From Rasiella rasia (GTDB lineage Bacteria > Bacteroidota > Bacteroidia > Flavobacteriales > Flavobacteriaceae): 64,000 nucleotides of DNA. The stretch's first letter is position 1; each line of letters starts with the position of its first letter. Below are positions 57,401 through 64,000 of the stretch, piece after piece. The position numbers were made by a program, and so were the translations under genes. The stretch spans positions 310,001 through 374,000 of the forward strand of contig NZ_CP049057.1 of assembly GCF_011044175.1 (NCBI RefSeq), read 5' to 3'. The notes below the pieces were generated by a model. The model was not told the DNA's origin and ran no database searches. It saw nothing but the letters and a program-made list of their open reading frames with translations.

Positions 57401-57490
57401 AAATGAAATTGACCTTGACGCAGAGATCGCGTATACGGTAAAAACGAATACAAAAAGAATTAGGCTTGTAATTCTTTCTCTTTTAATCAT
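54434..57490 (-). CDS. DUF2723 integral membrane protein, O-mannosyltransferase-like (TMEM260-like)
   Basis: 1018 residues. The N-terminal ~600 residues have about twelve hydrophobic segments, and the family signature SISFWDSPEFIGSNYNLQATHPPGAPFYTM lies at residues ~27-57 (Asp/Glu after the first span, as in GT-C enzymes). The C-terminal half is soluble, with a TPR-like end (YFLAQALLEENKKEEAILVLDKCFSLFPN). Human TMEM260, a relative, is an O-mannosyltransferase; Bacteroidota members are thought to glycosylate surface proteins or glycans. It forms an operon with the methyltransferase. Confidence 0.9.
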   Translation of the reverse strand: MIKRERITSLILFVFVFTVYAISASRSISFWDSPEFIGSNYNLQATHPPGAPFYTMLCSIVLQFFSASKAAFVSNLISGFFGALTVTYLFKITFHITTKIQSKKSDFEIAYLPYLTGLTSALTLAFSNSFWIASTETEVYTLSFALLAIMIYIMLKWEHSLNDIEGDRLLLLLALLFGISTGVHLILISTIIPLSLLFTHKKYGLTIKNTVLSLLFGCLLFFFIYLFIIQGIIQMANSLDIWLVNTLNTSMNTGILVMLAIITAFFGISLLYTYRKKKFNAHHIVLALLFFLVGVSSYLMPIQRSKANSQIANGIENSNRMLQYIKGDQFGISSIPLLNGYTYNAPLNNQKPFLNGDPILTFDSEKQKYITVDNGDFQNINYADEFSMFFPRLYEAKDENEYKLWTTIKGEPIDYSVNGEIKKIYKPTFKENFNFFIDYQVSWLNLRYLFWNFIGKQNNNQGLGYVKDGNWISGINSIDKARVGDYSKMPEYFRTDKSRNAYYFIPFIFGIIGLLSLVKHRQFFLTTLFIFLSFGLGITLYINPVPSSILVRERDYIFIGSFLIFSLWVGLSILLFYNTLKFLVSAKIRLIVVSILVLIGGPIQMLAKGWDDHQRSKDTFAYEFGKAYLDACPEQAILITNGDNMTFPLWYLQEVENYRTDVRVLNFDQLNLDTHIDRLKHTVGSSKPIQISLKKHFYINGVDKLIPLQKEIDRAAELPILFEFFQDSTTQINWNGRLRHYMPATKFSIPIDTFKMKKNGLTAEDLNAFYTAEVKWDYPKDFYGLNEIVLMNVITNNIHDRPICFAINGKSGHYLGLQDYLVHNGMVERLAPIQRKGDTLNPKIVNTNMMYPYIMNKLQFEGLNDDEKFIPYENRVYVQDILRRNYYFLAQALLEENKKEEAILVLDKCFSLFPNKTIAYKQYAYALGKLYYRAGLKTKGDNICATAMKNIWDELVWITSFDPPYPAINVSYAEKLKNMYIQMRQQFPGEISTLNVDDKGYKAFETKHNLWKQRNWPY

Positions 57491-57664
57491 ACAACTAATA
57501 ATTAAAATTTTTTGGCAAGATAATAGAAATAAAATCTTATAAAATAATTATTCAAATTTATTCGTAAGATTTTTTCCTATGTTTGGATGAGAAGAAATAA
57601 GACAATTTGTATAAAAAAAATAAGAAATTGTGGAATAATCTCATACAGAAGTAATGTGATAGTA

Positions 57665-57714
57665 TTCACGATATCGTAATTTATATTTTGGCTAAGTTAT
57701 TACGATATCATATT
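57665..57714. promoter_or_regulatory. inverted pair of ATTACGATATC sites
   Basis: ACGATATCGT (57668-57677) is a perfect palindrome. Its minus-strand extension ATTACGATATCGTGAA matches ATTACGATATCATATT on the plus strand (57699-57714) in 13 of 16 bases. Centres are 34 bp apart, about three helical turns. A candidate operator for one of the divergent genes. Confidence 0.45.
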
Positions 57715-57776
57715 TCCGGTAAGATATTGATTATGCAAAGGATAAAATGTGATAACTTTCATTTTAGTTTCGAATT

Positions 57777-57804
57777 TGCTATCCAATCATTTTTGGTATA
57801 TTTG
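57777..57804 (+). promoter_or_regulatory. -33/-7 promoter (TTTG ... TATATTTG) for the small ORF and the 190-residue gene
   Basis: TATATTTG (57797-57804) is an exact -7 box, and a TTTG lies about 17 nt upstream, the expected spacing. The small ORF at 57834 begins ~30 nt downstream. Confidence 0.55.
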
Positions 57805-57833
57805 AAACCCAACTAACCAGATAACCCTACTTC

Positions 57834-57968
57834 ATGCATAAAAATGCGCTTCATTCCTTCGTGTTAAAAAATATACGTAAGCGTGCTCAAAAGAAGAGAA
57901 CATCAGGACCATCAAGTCTGCTGTATTATTTTCAAGCCAAATATTCAAATAGTTTTTTTATTAAATAG
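57834..57968 (+). CDS. 44-residue basic small protein or leader peptide
   Basis: An ATG at 57834 opens 44 codons ending TAG at 57966. It is rich in Arg/Lys (VLKNIRKRAQKKRTS) and ends with an aromatic/hydrophobic stretch. It follows the -7 box by 30 nt and stops 6 nt before the ATG of the next gene, which suggests coupled translation. No homologue recalled. The coding nature is unproven. Confidence 0.4.
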   Translation: MHKNALHSFVLKNIRKRAQKKRTSGPSSLLYYFQAKYSNSFFIK

Positions 57969-57974
57969 GTTTCA

Positions 57975-58547
57975 ATGAGATTTAAGAAATTAAATATGTT
58001 ATTGCTTCTTTTTTTAGGAATTAGCATGTCAACTTTAGCACAAAGTAAAAAGAAAAGAATTGATGAAGAGTTTCCTACTCCAATTGCGTTTCCTTTCGAA
58101 TTTTTTGGTGATTACGCCGGAAATTTAAGAGTTTCAGACAATACAGGAACTCTGGCAAATATACCTACAGAACTTTCTCTTACTAAAACAGATATAGATG
58201 GGGAGTTTGAGTATACAATAGTGTTTTTAAATGGAAAAGATAAAGAACAATTAACACATAGGCTCTTTACAATAGACCAAGAAAAAGGATTTTATGCAAT
58301 TAAAGATAATCAAGGACTTGAATTTACTGCAATTTTAATTGATGGGATACTTCATAGTATGTTTGAAGTAAATGATATGCTACTGTTTACAACATTACAA
58401 TTTACAAACGATGAAAAGGTTAGACTTACTATAACCCGAGCAAAGAAGATACTAAATAGTAGAACGAAAAAACTTAAAGAAGACCAAGCTAAATCATCAA
58501 ATGTAGTATTAGTTCAAAAAGCACTTTTAAGTAAAGTTCGCAACTAA
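57975..58547 (+). CDS. secreted hypothetical protein, lipocalin-like in style
   Basis: 190 residues with a signal peptide (MLLLLFLGISMSTLAQ). The mature part looks all-beta (GDYAGNLRVSDNTG, ELSLTKTDIDGEFEYTIVFL, FTAILIDGILHSMFEV) and resembles small calycin/lipocalin-like domains. The C-terminus is basic and helical (ITRAKKILNSRTKKLKEDQ). No family assigned. It lies between the promoter region at 57777 and the fibre gene, but the fibre has its own promoter at 58602. Confidence 0.72.
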   Translation: MRFKKLNMLLLLFLGISMSTLAQSKKKRIDEEFPTPIAFPFEFFGDYAGNLRVSDNTGTLANIPTELSLTKTDIDGEFEYTIVFLNGKDKEQLTHRLFTIDQEKGFYAIKDNQGLEFTAILIDGILHSMFEVNDMLLFTTLQFTNDEKVRLTITRAKKILNSRTKKLKEDQAKSSNVVLVQKALLSKVRN

Positions 58548-58601
58548 TCTATACGTTCAAAACAAATGAACTACATCTACAATTGCCTTGTGTTGCATAA
58601 A

Positions 58602-58648
58602 TACGTACTAGTACGTATTTGTATATATAATATTAAAATGTAATTTTA
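58602..58648 (+). promoter_or_regulatory. paired TACGTA operator plus -7 box, third copy (YadA-like fibre)
   Basis: A 22-bp perfect palindrome AAATACGTACTAGTACGTATTT starts at 58599. Its half-sites TACGTA are at 58602-58607 and 58612-58617 (10 bp apart). TAATTTTA (58641-58648, one mismatch to TAnnTTTG) follows after 23 nt. The ATG at 58688 is 39 nt further. Same geometry as 9119 and 13656. Confidence 0.7.
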
Positions 58649-58687
58649 TCAAACCATTTAGAAACTAACTAATTAAAATTCAAGTTT

Positions 58688-61600
58688 ATGAAAAAACATT
58701 ATTTTATTTTAACAATCTTTATGCTTTCTATACTAGGAGTGCAAGCCCAAACGTTTAACGAAACTATGGGTACTGGCTCTGGTGTCAATATTACTTCTGG
58801 AGATTTTAACACCATGTATGGAGATAGTACGGGTAGTTTTATAACCTCAGGGTCTAGAACTACCTTGTTAGGTTATAGTGCTGGACGAAGTGTGACTACT
58901 AGTGAGCTAACTGCCATTGGGTACTTAGCTGGTTACTCCAATACTACAGGTTTCGACAATACTTTTATTGGATACGAGGCTGGACGTTTAACTGTTAATG
59001 GCGGAGATAACACGTTTGTTGGCGCTGAATCTGGAGAAAATAATACCACAGGTTATGATAACACCTTTGTAGGAGAAGAATCTGGAGCAAATAACACCAC
59101 TGGATATGAAAATACTTTCATAGGTGAAGATGCAGGGTTTAGTAACACTACTGGTTACAAAAACACATTTATAGGAAACGAAGTAGGTATTTCTTCCGAT
59201 GTGGGATATAGAAATACAGGAGTGGGTAGTGAATCTATGAGCGATGTAGATGATGGGCATCATAATACAGGTCTTGGTGATTCTGCAGCTATCGATATTG
59301 GAGATGGTATTTATAATACAATGGTAGGGGCAGCTGCTGGTGTTGCAACAGAATATGCAGATTATAATACATTTATCGGTGCTCAATCAGGCTGGGATAA
59401 TAACCGTACAAATAATACATCAAATGCAAATCATAATACGTATGTAGGATTTTCTGCTGGATTTACGAATAGAGAAGGACAATATAATGTAGGTATGGGA
59501 TCGCTTGCAGATTTTGACAACACTAATAGATCTAATACAATGTTCTTTGGGTATAATATTACCGCGAGTAATAATAATGTAATGGGCTTTGGTAATAATT
59601 CTTTTATAGACGGTCCATATTCTATTTCTTTAGGTATAGATCATGATGTAAGAGGGCAAAATTCTATTATGATGGGGTATTTAGGAAATATGCCAGCCTT
59701 AGCAGATTATTCTGTAGGTATTGGTGATCGTGTTGATATTGCAGAAAATGATGTGGTTGGTATTGGACGATCAGTCAATGTTGATAATCAATATGCCGTA
59801 GCAATTGGTTCTACTACAGTAGCACAAAACGATGGCGCAATTGTCATTGGATACACAGCTTCTTCAACAGATCCAGGTGGGTTAGACCCAACAAATAATA
59901 TTGCTATAGGTAATGCTGCAAACGTACAAGGTAGAAATGCAGTCGCTATTGGTAATGCAGCAACAGCTGTAAATGATAATTCTATGGTGTTAGGGGGTGC
60001 TACAAATCCATTAAGTGTTGGTATTGGTACAGACGCACCTAATGCTAATGCTTCTTTAGATTTAGTGGGTTTTAATAAAGGGTTACTTGTAAATAGAGTT
60101 ACCAATGCCCAACGAACTAATATGGAAACTTCCCCAGCGTCAGGTATAGCATTAGATTTGGCAGATGAAGGATTGATGGTTTTTGATACTGAAGATGATG
60201 CATTGTATGTTTGGGATGGATCGGATTGGGTTGCTTTTGGTTCTGGAACAGATGATCAAACCGTAGACCTTTTTCAACTTGATGGAAACAATTTAGAACT
60301 TTCTTTAGAAGACGATGGCGCTGCTGCGCTGCAGGTAGATCTTTCAGGATATTTAGATAATACAGACAACCAAACAGCTGACGTTTTTCAGCTAAACGGA
60401 AATAACCTAGAACTTTCTTTAGAAGACGATGGAGCTGCAACGCAACAAGTAGATCTTTCAGGATATTTAGATAATACAGACGATCAAACAGCAGACGTTT
60501 TTCAGTTAAACGGAAACAACCTAGAACTCTCTTTAGAAAATGACGGTGCAGCTACACAACAAGTAGACCTTTCAGGCTATCTAGACAACACAGACAACCA
60601 AAATATTGCTGGTTCTGGTTTGGCAGGAACAGACTTAACTATCGGAATTTCTGGTGGTACTTCGCAAACTGTAGATTTGTCTTCGCTAAATGATTCAGGA
60701 ACAGATGACCAACAATTATCAATTGCTGGAAATTCATTAGATCTAGAAGATGGTGGTTCTGTAGACCTTTCAGGATACTTAGACAATACAGACAACCAAA
60801 ATATTGCTGGTTCAGGTCTTGCAGGAACAGACTTAACTATTGGTATTTCTGGAGGTGCTTCGCAAACTGTAGATTTGTCTTCGCTAGATGATTCAGGAAC
60901 AGACGACCAACAATTATCAATTGCTGGAAATTCATTAGATCTAGAAGATGGTGGTTCTGTAGACCTTTCAGGATACTTAGACAATACAGACAACCAAAAT
61001 ATCGCTGGTTCAGGTCTTGCAGGAACAGACTTAACTATTGGTATTTCTGGAGGTGCTTCGCAAACTGTAGATTTATCTTCACTAGATGATTCAGGAACAG
61101 ACGACCAACAATTGTCAATTGCTGGAAATTCATTAAATCTAGAAGATGGTGGTTCTGTAGACCTTTCAGGATACTTAGACAATACAGACAACCAAAATAT
61201 CGCTGGTTCAGGTCTTGCAGGAACAAACTTAACTATTGGTATTTCTGGAGGTGCTTCGCAAACTGTAGATTTGTCTTCGCTAGATGATTCAGGAACAGAC
61301 GACCAACAATTGTCAATTGCTGGAAATTCATTAAATCTAGAAGATGGTGGTTCTGTAGACCTTTCAGGATACTTAGACAATACAGACAACCAAAATATCG
61401 CTGGTTCAGGTCTCACAGGAACAGACTTAACCATTGGTATTTCTGGAGGTGCTTCTCAAACAATCGATTTGTCTTCTCTAAATAATGCTGGTACAGACGA
61501 CCAGACGTTAGGTAATTTCTTATTAACTAACGAAATTTTGAGTTTAGCAATCGAAGATGGAAATGTTGTAAACGTTAGTTTAGCACCATTAATTCAGCCG

Positions 61601-62023
61601 TTAGAAGATGAAAATGCGGCACAACAAGCTCAGATTGATGCTTTGTTGGCAAATGCAGCTGCACAACAAGCGCTTATAGACGACTTAATAGATCGAGTAG
61701 AAGCACTTGAAGATTGTGCTTGTAAAACGTTAGATGCTCCAGATTTCGATCCTAATACGGGCGGTAGAGCATACCTATACCAGAATGTTCCTAATCCTTT
61801 CGGTAATACAACATCTATTGGTTACTACATTCCTTTTGAGCATTCAAGAGCTAACCTCTTAATCACAACTACAGAAGGTAAAGTGCTTTCTAACATTGCG
61901 ATTAGAGAGTTTGGTGAAGGAACTATTGAGTTTAATAAATCAACGCTTCAATCTGCAATGTATTTCTATACACTATACGTAGATGGTGAGCGAGTAGATA
62001 CGAAGAGAATGCTAGTAGAATAG
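58688..62023 (+). CDS. 1111-residue YadA-head-like fibre protein with T9SS sorting domain
   Basis: Signal peptide YFILTIFMLSILGVQAQ. Residues ~20-190 are short GxxNTxIG repeats with NTTGYDNTFVGEESGAN-type ~17-residue units. Residues ~190-440 continue with YadA/hyalin-head-like repeats (AVAIGNAATAVNDNSMVLG). A linker (NANASLDLVGFNKGLLVNRVTNAQR) leads to three 38-residue repeats and five 66-residue repeats (SGYLDNTDNQNIAGSGL). A coiled coil follows (DENAAQQAQIDALLANAAAQQ), then DCACK and a T9SS-type end (YLYQNVPNPFGNTTSIGYYIP ... KRMLVE). The head and coil suggest a trimeric fibre. It has T9SS export in place of a type V anchor. Confidence 0.88.
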   Translation: MKKHYFILTIFMLSILGVQAQTFNETMGTGSGVNITSGDFNTMYGDSTGSFITSGSRTTLLGYSAGRSVTTSELTAIGYLAGYSNTTGFDNTFIGYEAGRLTVNGGDNTFVGAESGENNTTGYDNTFVGEESGANNTTGYENTFIGEDAGFSNTTGYKNTFIGNEVGISSDVGYRNTGVGSESMSDVDDGHHNTGLGDSAAIDIGDGIYNTMVGAAAGVATEYADYNTFIGAQSGWDNNRTNNTSNANHNTYVGFSAGFTNREGQYNVGMGSLADFDNTNRSNTMFFGYNITASNNNVMGFGNNSFIDGPYSISLGIDHDVRGQNSIMMGYLGNMPALADYSVGIGDRVDIAENDVVGIGRSVNVDNQYAVAIGSTTVAQNDGAIVIGYTASSTDPGGLDPTNNIAIGNAANVQGRNAVAIGNAATAVNDNSMVLGGATNPLSVGIGTDAPNANASLDLVGFNKGLLVNRVTNAQRTNMETSPASGIALDLADEGLMVFDTEDDALYVWDGSDWVAFGSGTDDQTVDLFQLDGNNLELSLEDDGAAALQVDLSGYLDNTDNQTADVFQLNGNNLELSLEDDGAATQQVDLSGYLDNTDDQTADVFQLNGNNLELSLENDGAATQQVDLSGYLDNTDNQNIAGSGLAGTDLTIGISGGTSQTVDLSSLNDSGTDDQQLSIAGNSLDLEDGGSVDLSGYLDNTDNQNIAGSGLAGTDLTIGISGGASQTVDLSSLDDSGTDDQQLSIAGNSLDLEDGGSVDLSGYLDNTDNQNIAGSGLAGTDLTIGISGGASQTVDLSSLDDSGTDDQQLSIAGNSLNLEDGGSVDLSGYLDNTDNQNIAGSGLAGTNLTIGISGGASQTVDLSSLDDSGTDDQQLSIAGNSLNLEDGGSVDLSGYLDNTDNQNIAGSGLTGTDLTIGISGGASQTIDLSSLNNAGTDDQTLGNFLLTNEILSLAIEDGNVVNVSLAPLIQPLEDENAAQQAQIDALLANAAAQQALIDDLIDRVEALEDCACKTLDAPDFDPNTGGRAYLYQNVPNPFGNTTSIGYYIPFEHSRANLLITTTEGKVLSNIAIREFGEGTIEFNKSTLQSAMYFYTLYVDGERVDTKRMLVE
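60251..60592 (+). repeat. three 114-bp tandem repeats in the fibre gene
   Basis: Units at 60251, 60365 and 60479, each 38 codons (DxQTxDxFQLxGNNLELSLE, then DxGAAxxQVDLSGYLDNT). Confidence 0.85.
60602..61505 (+). repeat. five 198-bp tandem repeats in the fibre gene
   Basis: Units start at 60602, 60800, 60998, 61196 and 61394, each exactly 198 bp (66 codons; NIAGSGLAGTDLTIGISGG, then SQTVDLSSLDDSGTDDQQLS). Units 2-4 are nearly identical; the last drifts. Confidence 0.9.
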
Positions 62024-62046
62024 CAGATTTTTTTTTCATAAAAGGT

Positions 62047-62081
62047 AAAGGCCTCTTCTCATAAGAAGAGGCTTTTATTTT
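62047..62081. terminator. bidirectional terminator between fibre gene and PagL-like gene
   Basis: GCCTCTTCT (62051-62059) pairs with AGAAGAGGC (62064-62072), loop CATA, with A-rich and T-rich flanks on both sides. It overlaps the stop of the minus-strand gene. Confidence 0.85.
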
Positions 62082-63331
62082 TTCGGAAGTAGATAGACAT
62101 ACCCCACAGAAAACGCTGTAAAATCTGCTTGTCCCAAATTAGCATTTAGTGATACTCCTGCAAACAAATTATGTGTTGGATTGGTTTCATTGCCAAACAG
62201 ATAATAGCGCAATCCTAATCGAGTAGCGATGGCTTTTTTAAGTTTGTACTTAGAATTGTATTCTCCCAACATCCAATTTTCTGGAATATCGCGAGGTGTA
62301 TTATCCCACCCTTGATTGATACGCCAATCTATATCGTATCCAGGTTTATGAATATTACCGCCAATCATAAAGGTAAGTCCAACATGGTTTAACAGTAGCT
62401 CTCCTTCGGCAAACAAGGTAATATTAGATGCAGACCATGTTGGATTGTCTGTAAAGTCTTCAAACTCTCTACCTGGTTGCACTAACGATTCGTTGTCTAT
62501 AATATAATCGTAGTAGTGTTCGTAATACCTATAACTTATTCCAACCCCATATTTAAAGGTCTTATTAATTTGTTTTCCTGCGGAAATAGCCACCGTATAC
62601 ACCGCTTTCTTGTCATTATAGATTAGAGAAAGCGTGTTGCTTCCCAAGCTAAAACGCGGAGAAATATAGTATGCCGAAGTTTTTTCGCGCTCTTGAGAAT
62701 CATCTAATTCTGTAACCGTCCTGTTTTTTGTGCCAATGAGTGCAGAGACACTTCCTATTAATGAATTATACCCATTATTAGGCAAACGTGTATGTCCGTT
62801 AGAGTGGTGCAAATACCCTCCTCCCAATCGCCATTGTATGCTTTCAGATTCATATAATTTATAATGAAAAAATAATCGAAATGTCCATGTAAAATTGGTA
62901 GATACAGCTTGATTTAAGGGATTTTCAACTTCATCAAACTTTTTGTTGAAATAAGAAGTTCCAAGCCCCACATTCATAGTGAAATTTCTACGCGTTCGAC
63001 CTAAAATATTAAACTCAACATTAGGAAGTAGGGTATAGGCTTGTCCTAAAAATTCAGTATTGCCATAGTCTACAACCCCAAAAGCAATTCCTGTTTTAGG
63101 AAATCCAAGACGGTAGGCCCATTCTTGTGTATTGTTTTGCTGAAACTTTCCAAAGTTCACATAGAGTCCTAAAGTTGACGAAGATTCAGGGAAATCGGTA
63201 TTGCTCGCTGCAGTAGTTCCGACTAGAAATTCTGGAGTAATAAAATTACTAAAGTCAAAATTCTTAGGCGTATTTTGCGCCCAAATCGAAATGCTTGCGA
63301 GAAGAAATAGTGTGGTTGTTAGTTTTCTCAT
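62075..63331 (-). CDS. acyloxyacyl hydrolase-like outer-membrane barrel (PagL-like lipid A deacylase)
   Basis: 418 residues, signal peptide TTTLFLLASISIWAQ. Beta-barrel strands run throughout, ending FSVGYVYLLPKK. The PagL hallmark His-x-Ser-Asn is present as HHSNGHT near residue 193 within GGGYLHHSNGHTRLPNNGYN, which would supply the catalytic His and Ser. Length is about twice that of Pseudomonas PagL but usual for the Bacteroidota group. It would remove an acyl chain from lipid A. The divergent neighbour is a symporter gene with 75 bp between. Confidence 0.78.
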   Translation of the reverse strand: MRKLTTTLFLLASISIWAQNTPKNFDFSNFITPEFLVGTTAASNTDFPESSSTLGLYVNFGKFQQNNTQEWAYRLGFPKTGIAFGVVDYGNTEFLGQAYTLLPNVEFNILGRTRRNFTMNVGLGTSYFNKKFDEVENPLNQAVSTNFTWTFRLFFHYKLYESESIQWRLGGGYLHHSNGHTRLPNNGYNSLIGSVSALIGTKNRTVTELDDSQEREKTSAYYISPRFSLGSNTLSLIYNDKKAVYTVAISAGKQINKTFKYGVGISYRYYEHYYDYIIDNESLVQPGREFEDFTDNPTWSASNITLFAEGELLLNHVGLTFMIGGNIHKPGYDIDWRINQGWDNTPRDIPENWMLGEYNSKYKLKKAIATRLGLRYYLFGNETNPTHNLFAGVSLNANLGQADFTAFSVGYVYLLPKK

Positions 63332-63406
63332 GGAACTGCAAGAAACAATTTCTTCGGTAATTTTAAAAATTTAAAACTACATTCGTACAACCAAATACAA
63401 TCACCA

Positions 63407-64000
63407 TTGCAAATTATTGATACACTTTTCGCGAAAATGGCCTCGTTGGCTTGGGGACTTCCGTTGTTAATTTTATTGATGGGTGGCGGACTCTATCTTA
63501 TTTTTAGAATACGCTTTCTTCCGTTTAGATATTTAGGTCATGCGCTCGCGGTACTTCGCGGTAAATACGATGATACAAACGATGTTGGCGAAATTAGTCA
63601 CTTTCAAGCATTAACCACTGCGTTATCGGCTACCGTTGGTATGGGGAATATTTCTGGCGTTGCCGTAGCCATTGCAATTGGTGGCCCAGGAGCCGTATTC
63701 TGGATGTGGGTAAGTGCGGTTATTGGTATGTCTACAAAATTTTTTACCGCTAGTTTGTCTGTAATGTATCGTGGTAAAGATACCAATGGTGAAATTCAAG
63801 GTGGCCCCATGTATTTTATAACAGAAGGCCTCGGTAAAAACTGGATGCCTTTGGCGGCGTTTTTTAGTGTCGCTGGACTCGTTGGAGCTTTGCCTGTGTT
63901 TAATGTAAATCAGCTCACCCAAGCTGTTAACGATCTCTTGTTAAAGCCAGCAAATCTATACCATGGTACATACACAAATATTATTATAGGTGTAATACTT
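63407..64000 (+). CDS. alanine/glycine:sodium symporter (AGCS family), N-terminal part (runs off window)
   Basis: An open frame of 198 codons reaches the window edge. Start: TTG 63407 gives LQIIDTLFAKMASLAWGLP, matching the usual family N-terminus better than ATG 63437. Family signatures are clear: WGLPLLILLMGGGLYLIF, GEISHFQALTTALSATVGMGNISGVA (the AGCS signature), and GGPMYFITEGLGKNW. It imports alanine or glycine with sodium. The rest of the protein lies outside the window. Confidence 0.93.
   Translation, partial: MQIIDTLFAKMASLAWGLPLLILLMGGGLYLIFRIRFLPFRYLGHALAVLRGKYDDTNDVGEISHFQALTTALSATVGMGNISGVAVAIAIGGPGAVFWMWVSAVIGMSTKFFTASLSVMYRGKDTNGEIQGGPMYFITEGLGKNWMPLAAFFSVAGLVGALPVFNVNQLTQAVNDLLLKPANLYHGTYTNIIIGVIL

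Larger units (their letters stand above)
57491..57833. other. 343-bp divergent intergenic region with palindromic sites and a promoter
   Basis: AT-rich. It contains two inverted copies of ATTACGATATC (57665-57714) and, further on, a TTTG...TATATTTG promoter (57777-57804) directed to the right. No gene is seen. The region between 57491 and 57660 shows nothing I can name. Confidence 0.5.

Noticed and set aside
60577-61434. 285-codon minus-strand frame
   Set aside because: Antisense shadow of the 198-bp repeats of the fibre gene, with the same repeat period and no family features.

Overview
The window is a stretch of an AT-rich chromosome from a member of the Bacteroidota, most likely a marine Flavobacteriaceae. 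Several things point that way. Three very large secreted proteins end in type IX secretion (T9SS) sorting domains. The gliding genes gldF and gldG sit next to dnaN. PhoH and purC are neighbours, there is a GldG/DUF2723/DUF4870/DUF1573 gene complement, ribosome binding sites are weak, and several genes are preceded by the Bacteroidota -7 promoter box TAnnTTTG. No rRNA, tRNA, CRISPR array, transposase or integrase was seen.

Layout. Bases 1-7982 are the end of a surface-polysaccharide locus: an amino-sugar acetyltransferase (cut by the window edge), a PglE-like aminotransferase, a PglF-like 4,6-dehydratase, a Wza-like export lipoprotein, a Wzc-like tyrosine kinase and a Wzi-like barrel. Bases 7979-9087 hold two small membrane proteins. 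Bases 9100-21880 are an accessory surface module: an unknown beta-rich protein, two phage-collar (MdpB-type) proteins, a methyltransferase, a Tat-exported intradiol-dioxygenase-like protein that has lost its iron ligands, a type-1 periplasmic-binding protein without a signal peptide, and a 2688-residue multidomain T9SS protein. Bases 21920-33912 carry an orphan Pycsar-effector-like membrane protein, a GAF histidine kinase, a group of minus-strand hydrolases and oxidoreductases under a TolB/TPR/AraC regulator, and mnmE. Bases 34096-42199 are mostly housekeeping (dnaN, gldFG, SAM hydroxide adenosyltransferase, PhoH, purC).

Bases 42200-51151 hold a 2616-residue beta-helix T9SS protein containing a near-identical 432-bp tandem array. 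It is followed by two decayed fragments: the end of an ASPIC/UnbV-type gene, and a degenerate second copy of the phoH-purC junction. Bases 51152-57490 hold an unknown propeller-like secreted protein, an unknown membrane protein, a methyltransferase and a DUF2723 O-mannosyltransferase-like protein. Bases 57834-62082 hold two small genes and a 1111-residue YadA-head-like T9SS fibre. The window ends with a PagL-like outer membrane deacylase and the start of an alanine/sodium symporter.

The most notable signal is a common promoter architecture. A pair of TACGTA half-sites exactly 10 bp apart is followed, exactly 23 nt later, by a TAnnTTTG-like -7 box. It occurs upstream of the first collar operon (9119-9165), the 2688-residue HYR protein (13656-13702) and the YadA-like fibre 45 kb away (58602-58648). 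A degenerate site with the same half-site spacing lies between the methyltransferase and the dioxygenase-like gene. This suggests that the collar cluster and the two giant T9SS proteins form one regulon, which is the best candidate here for an undescribed system.
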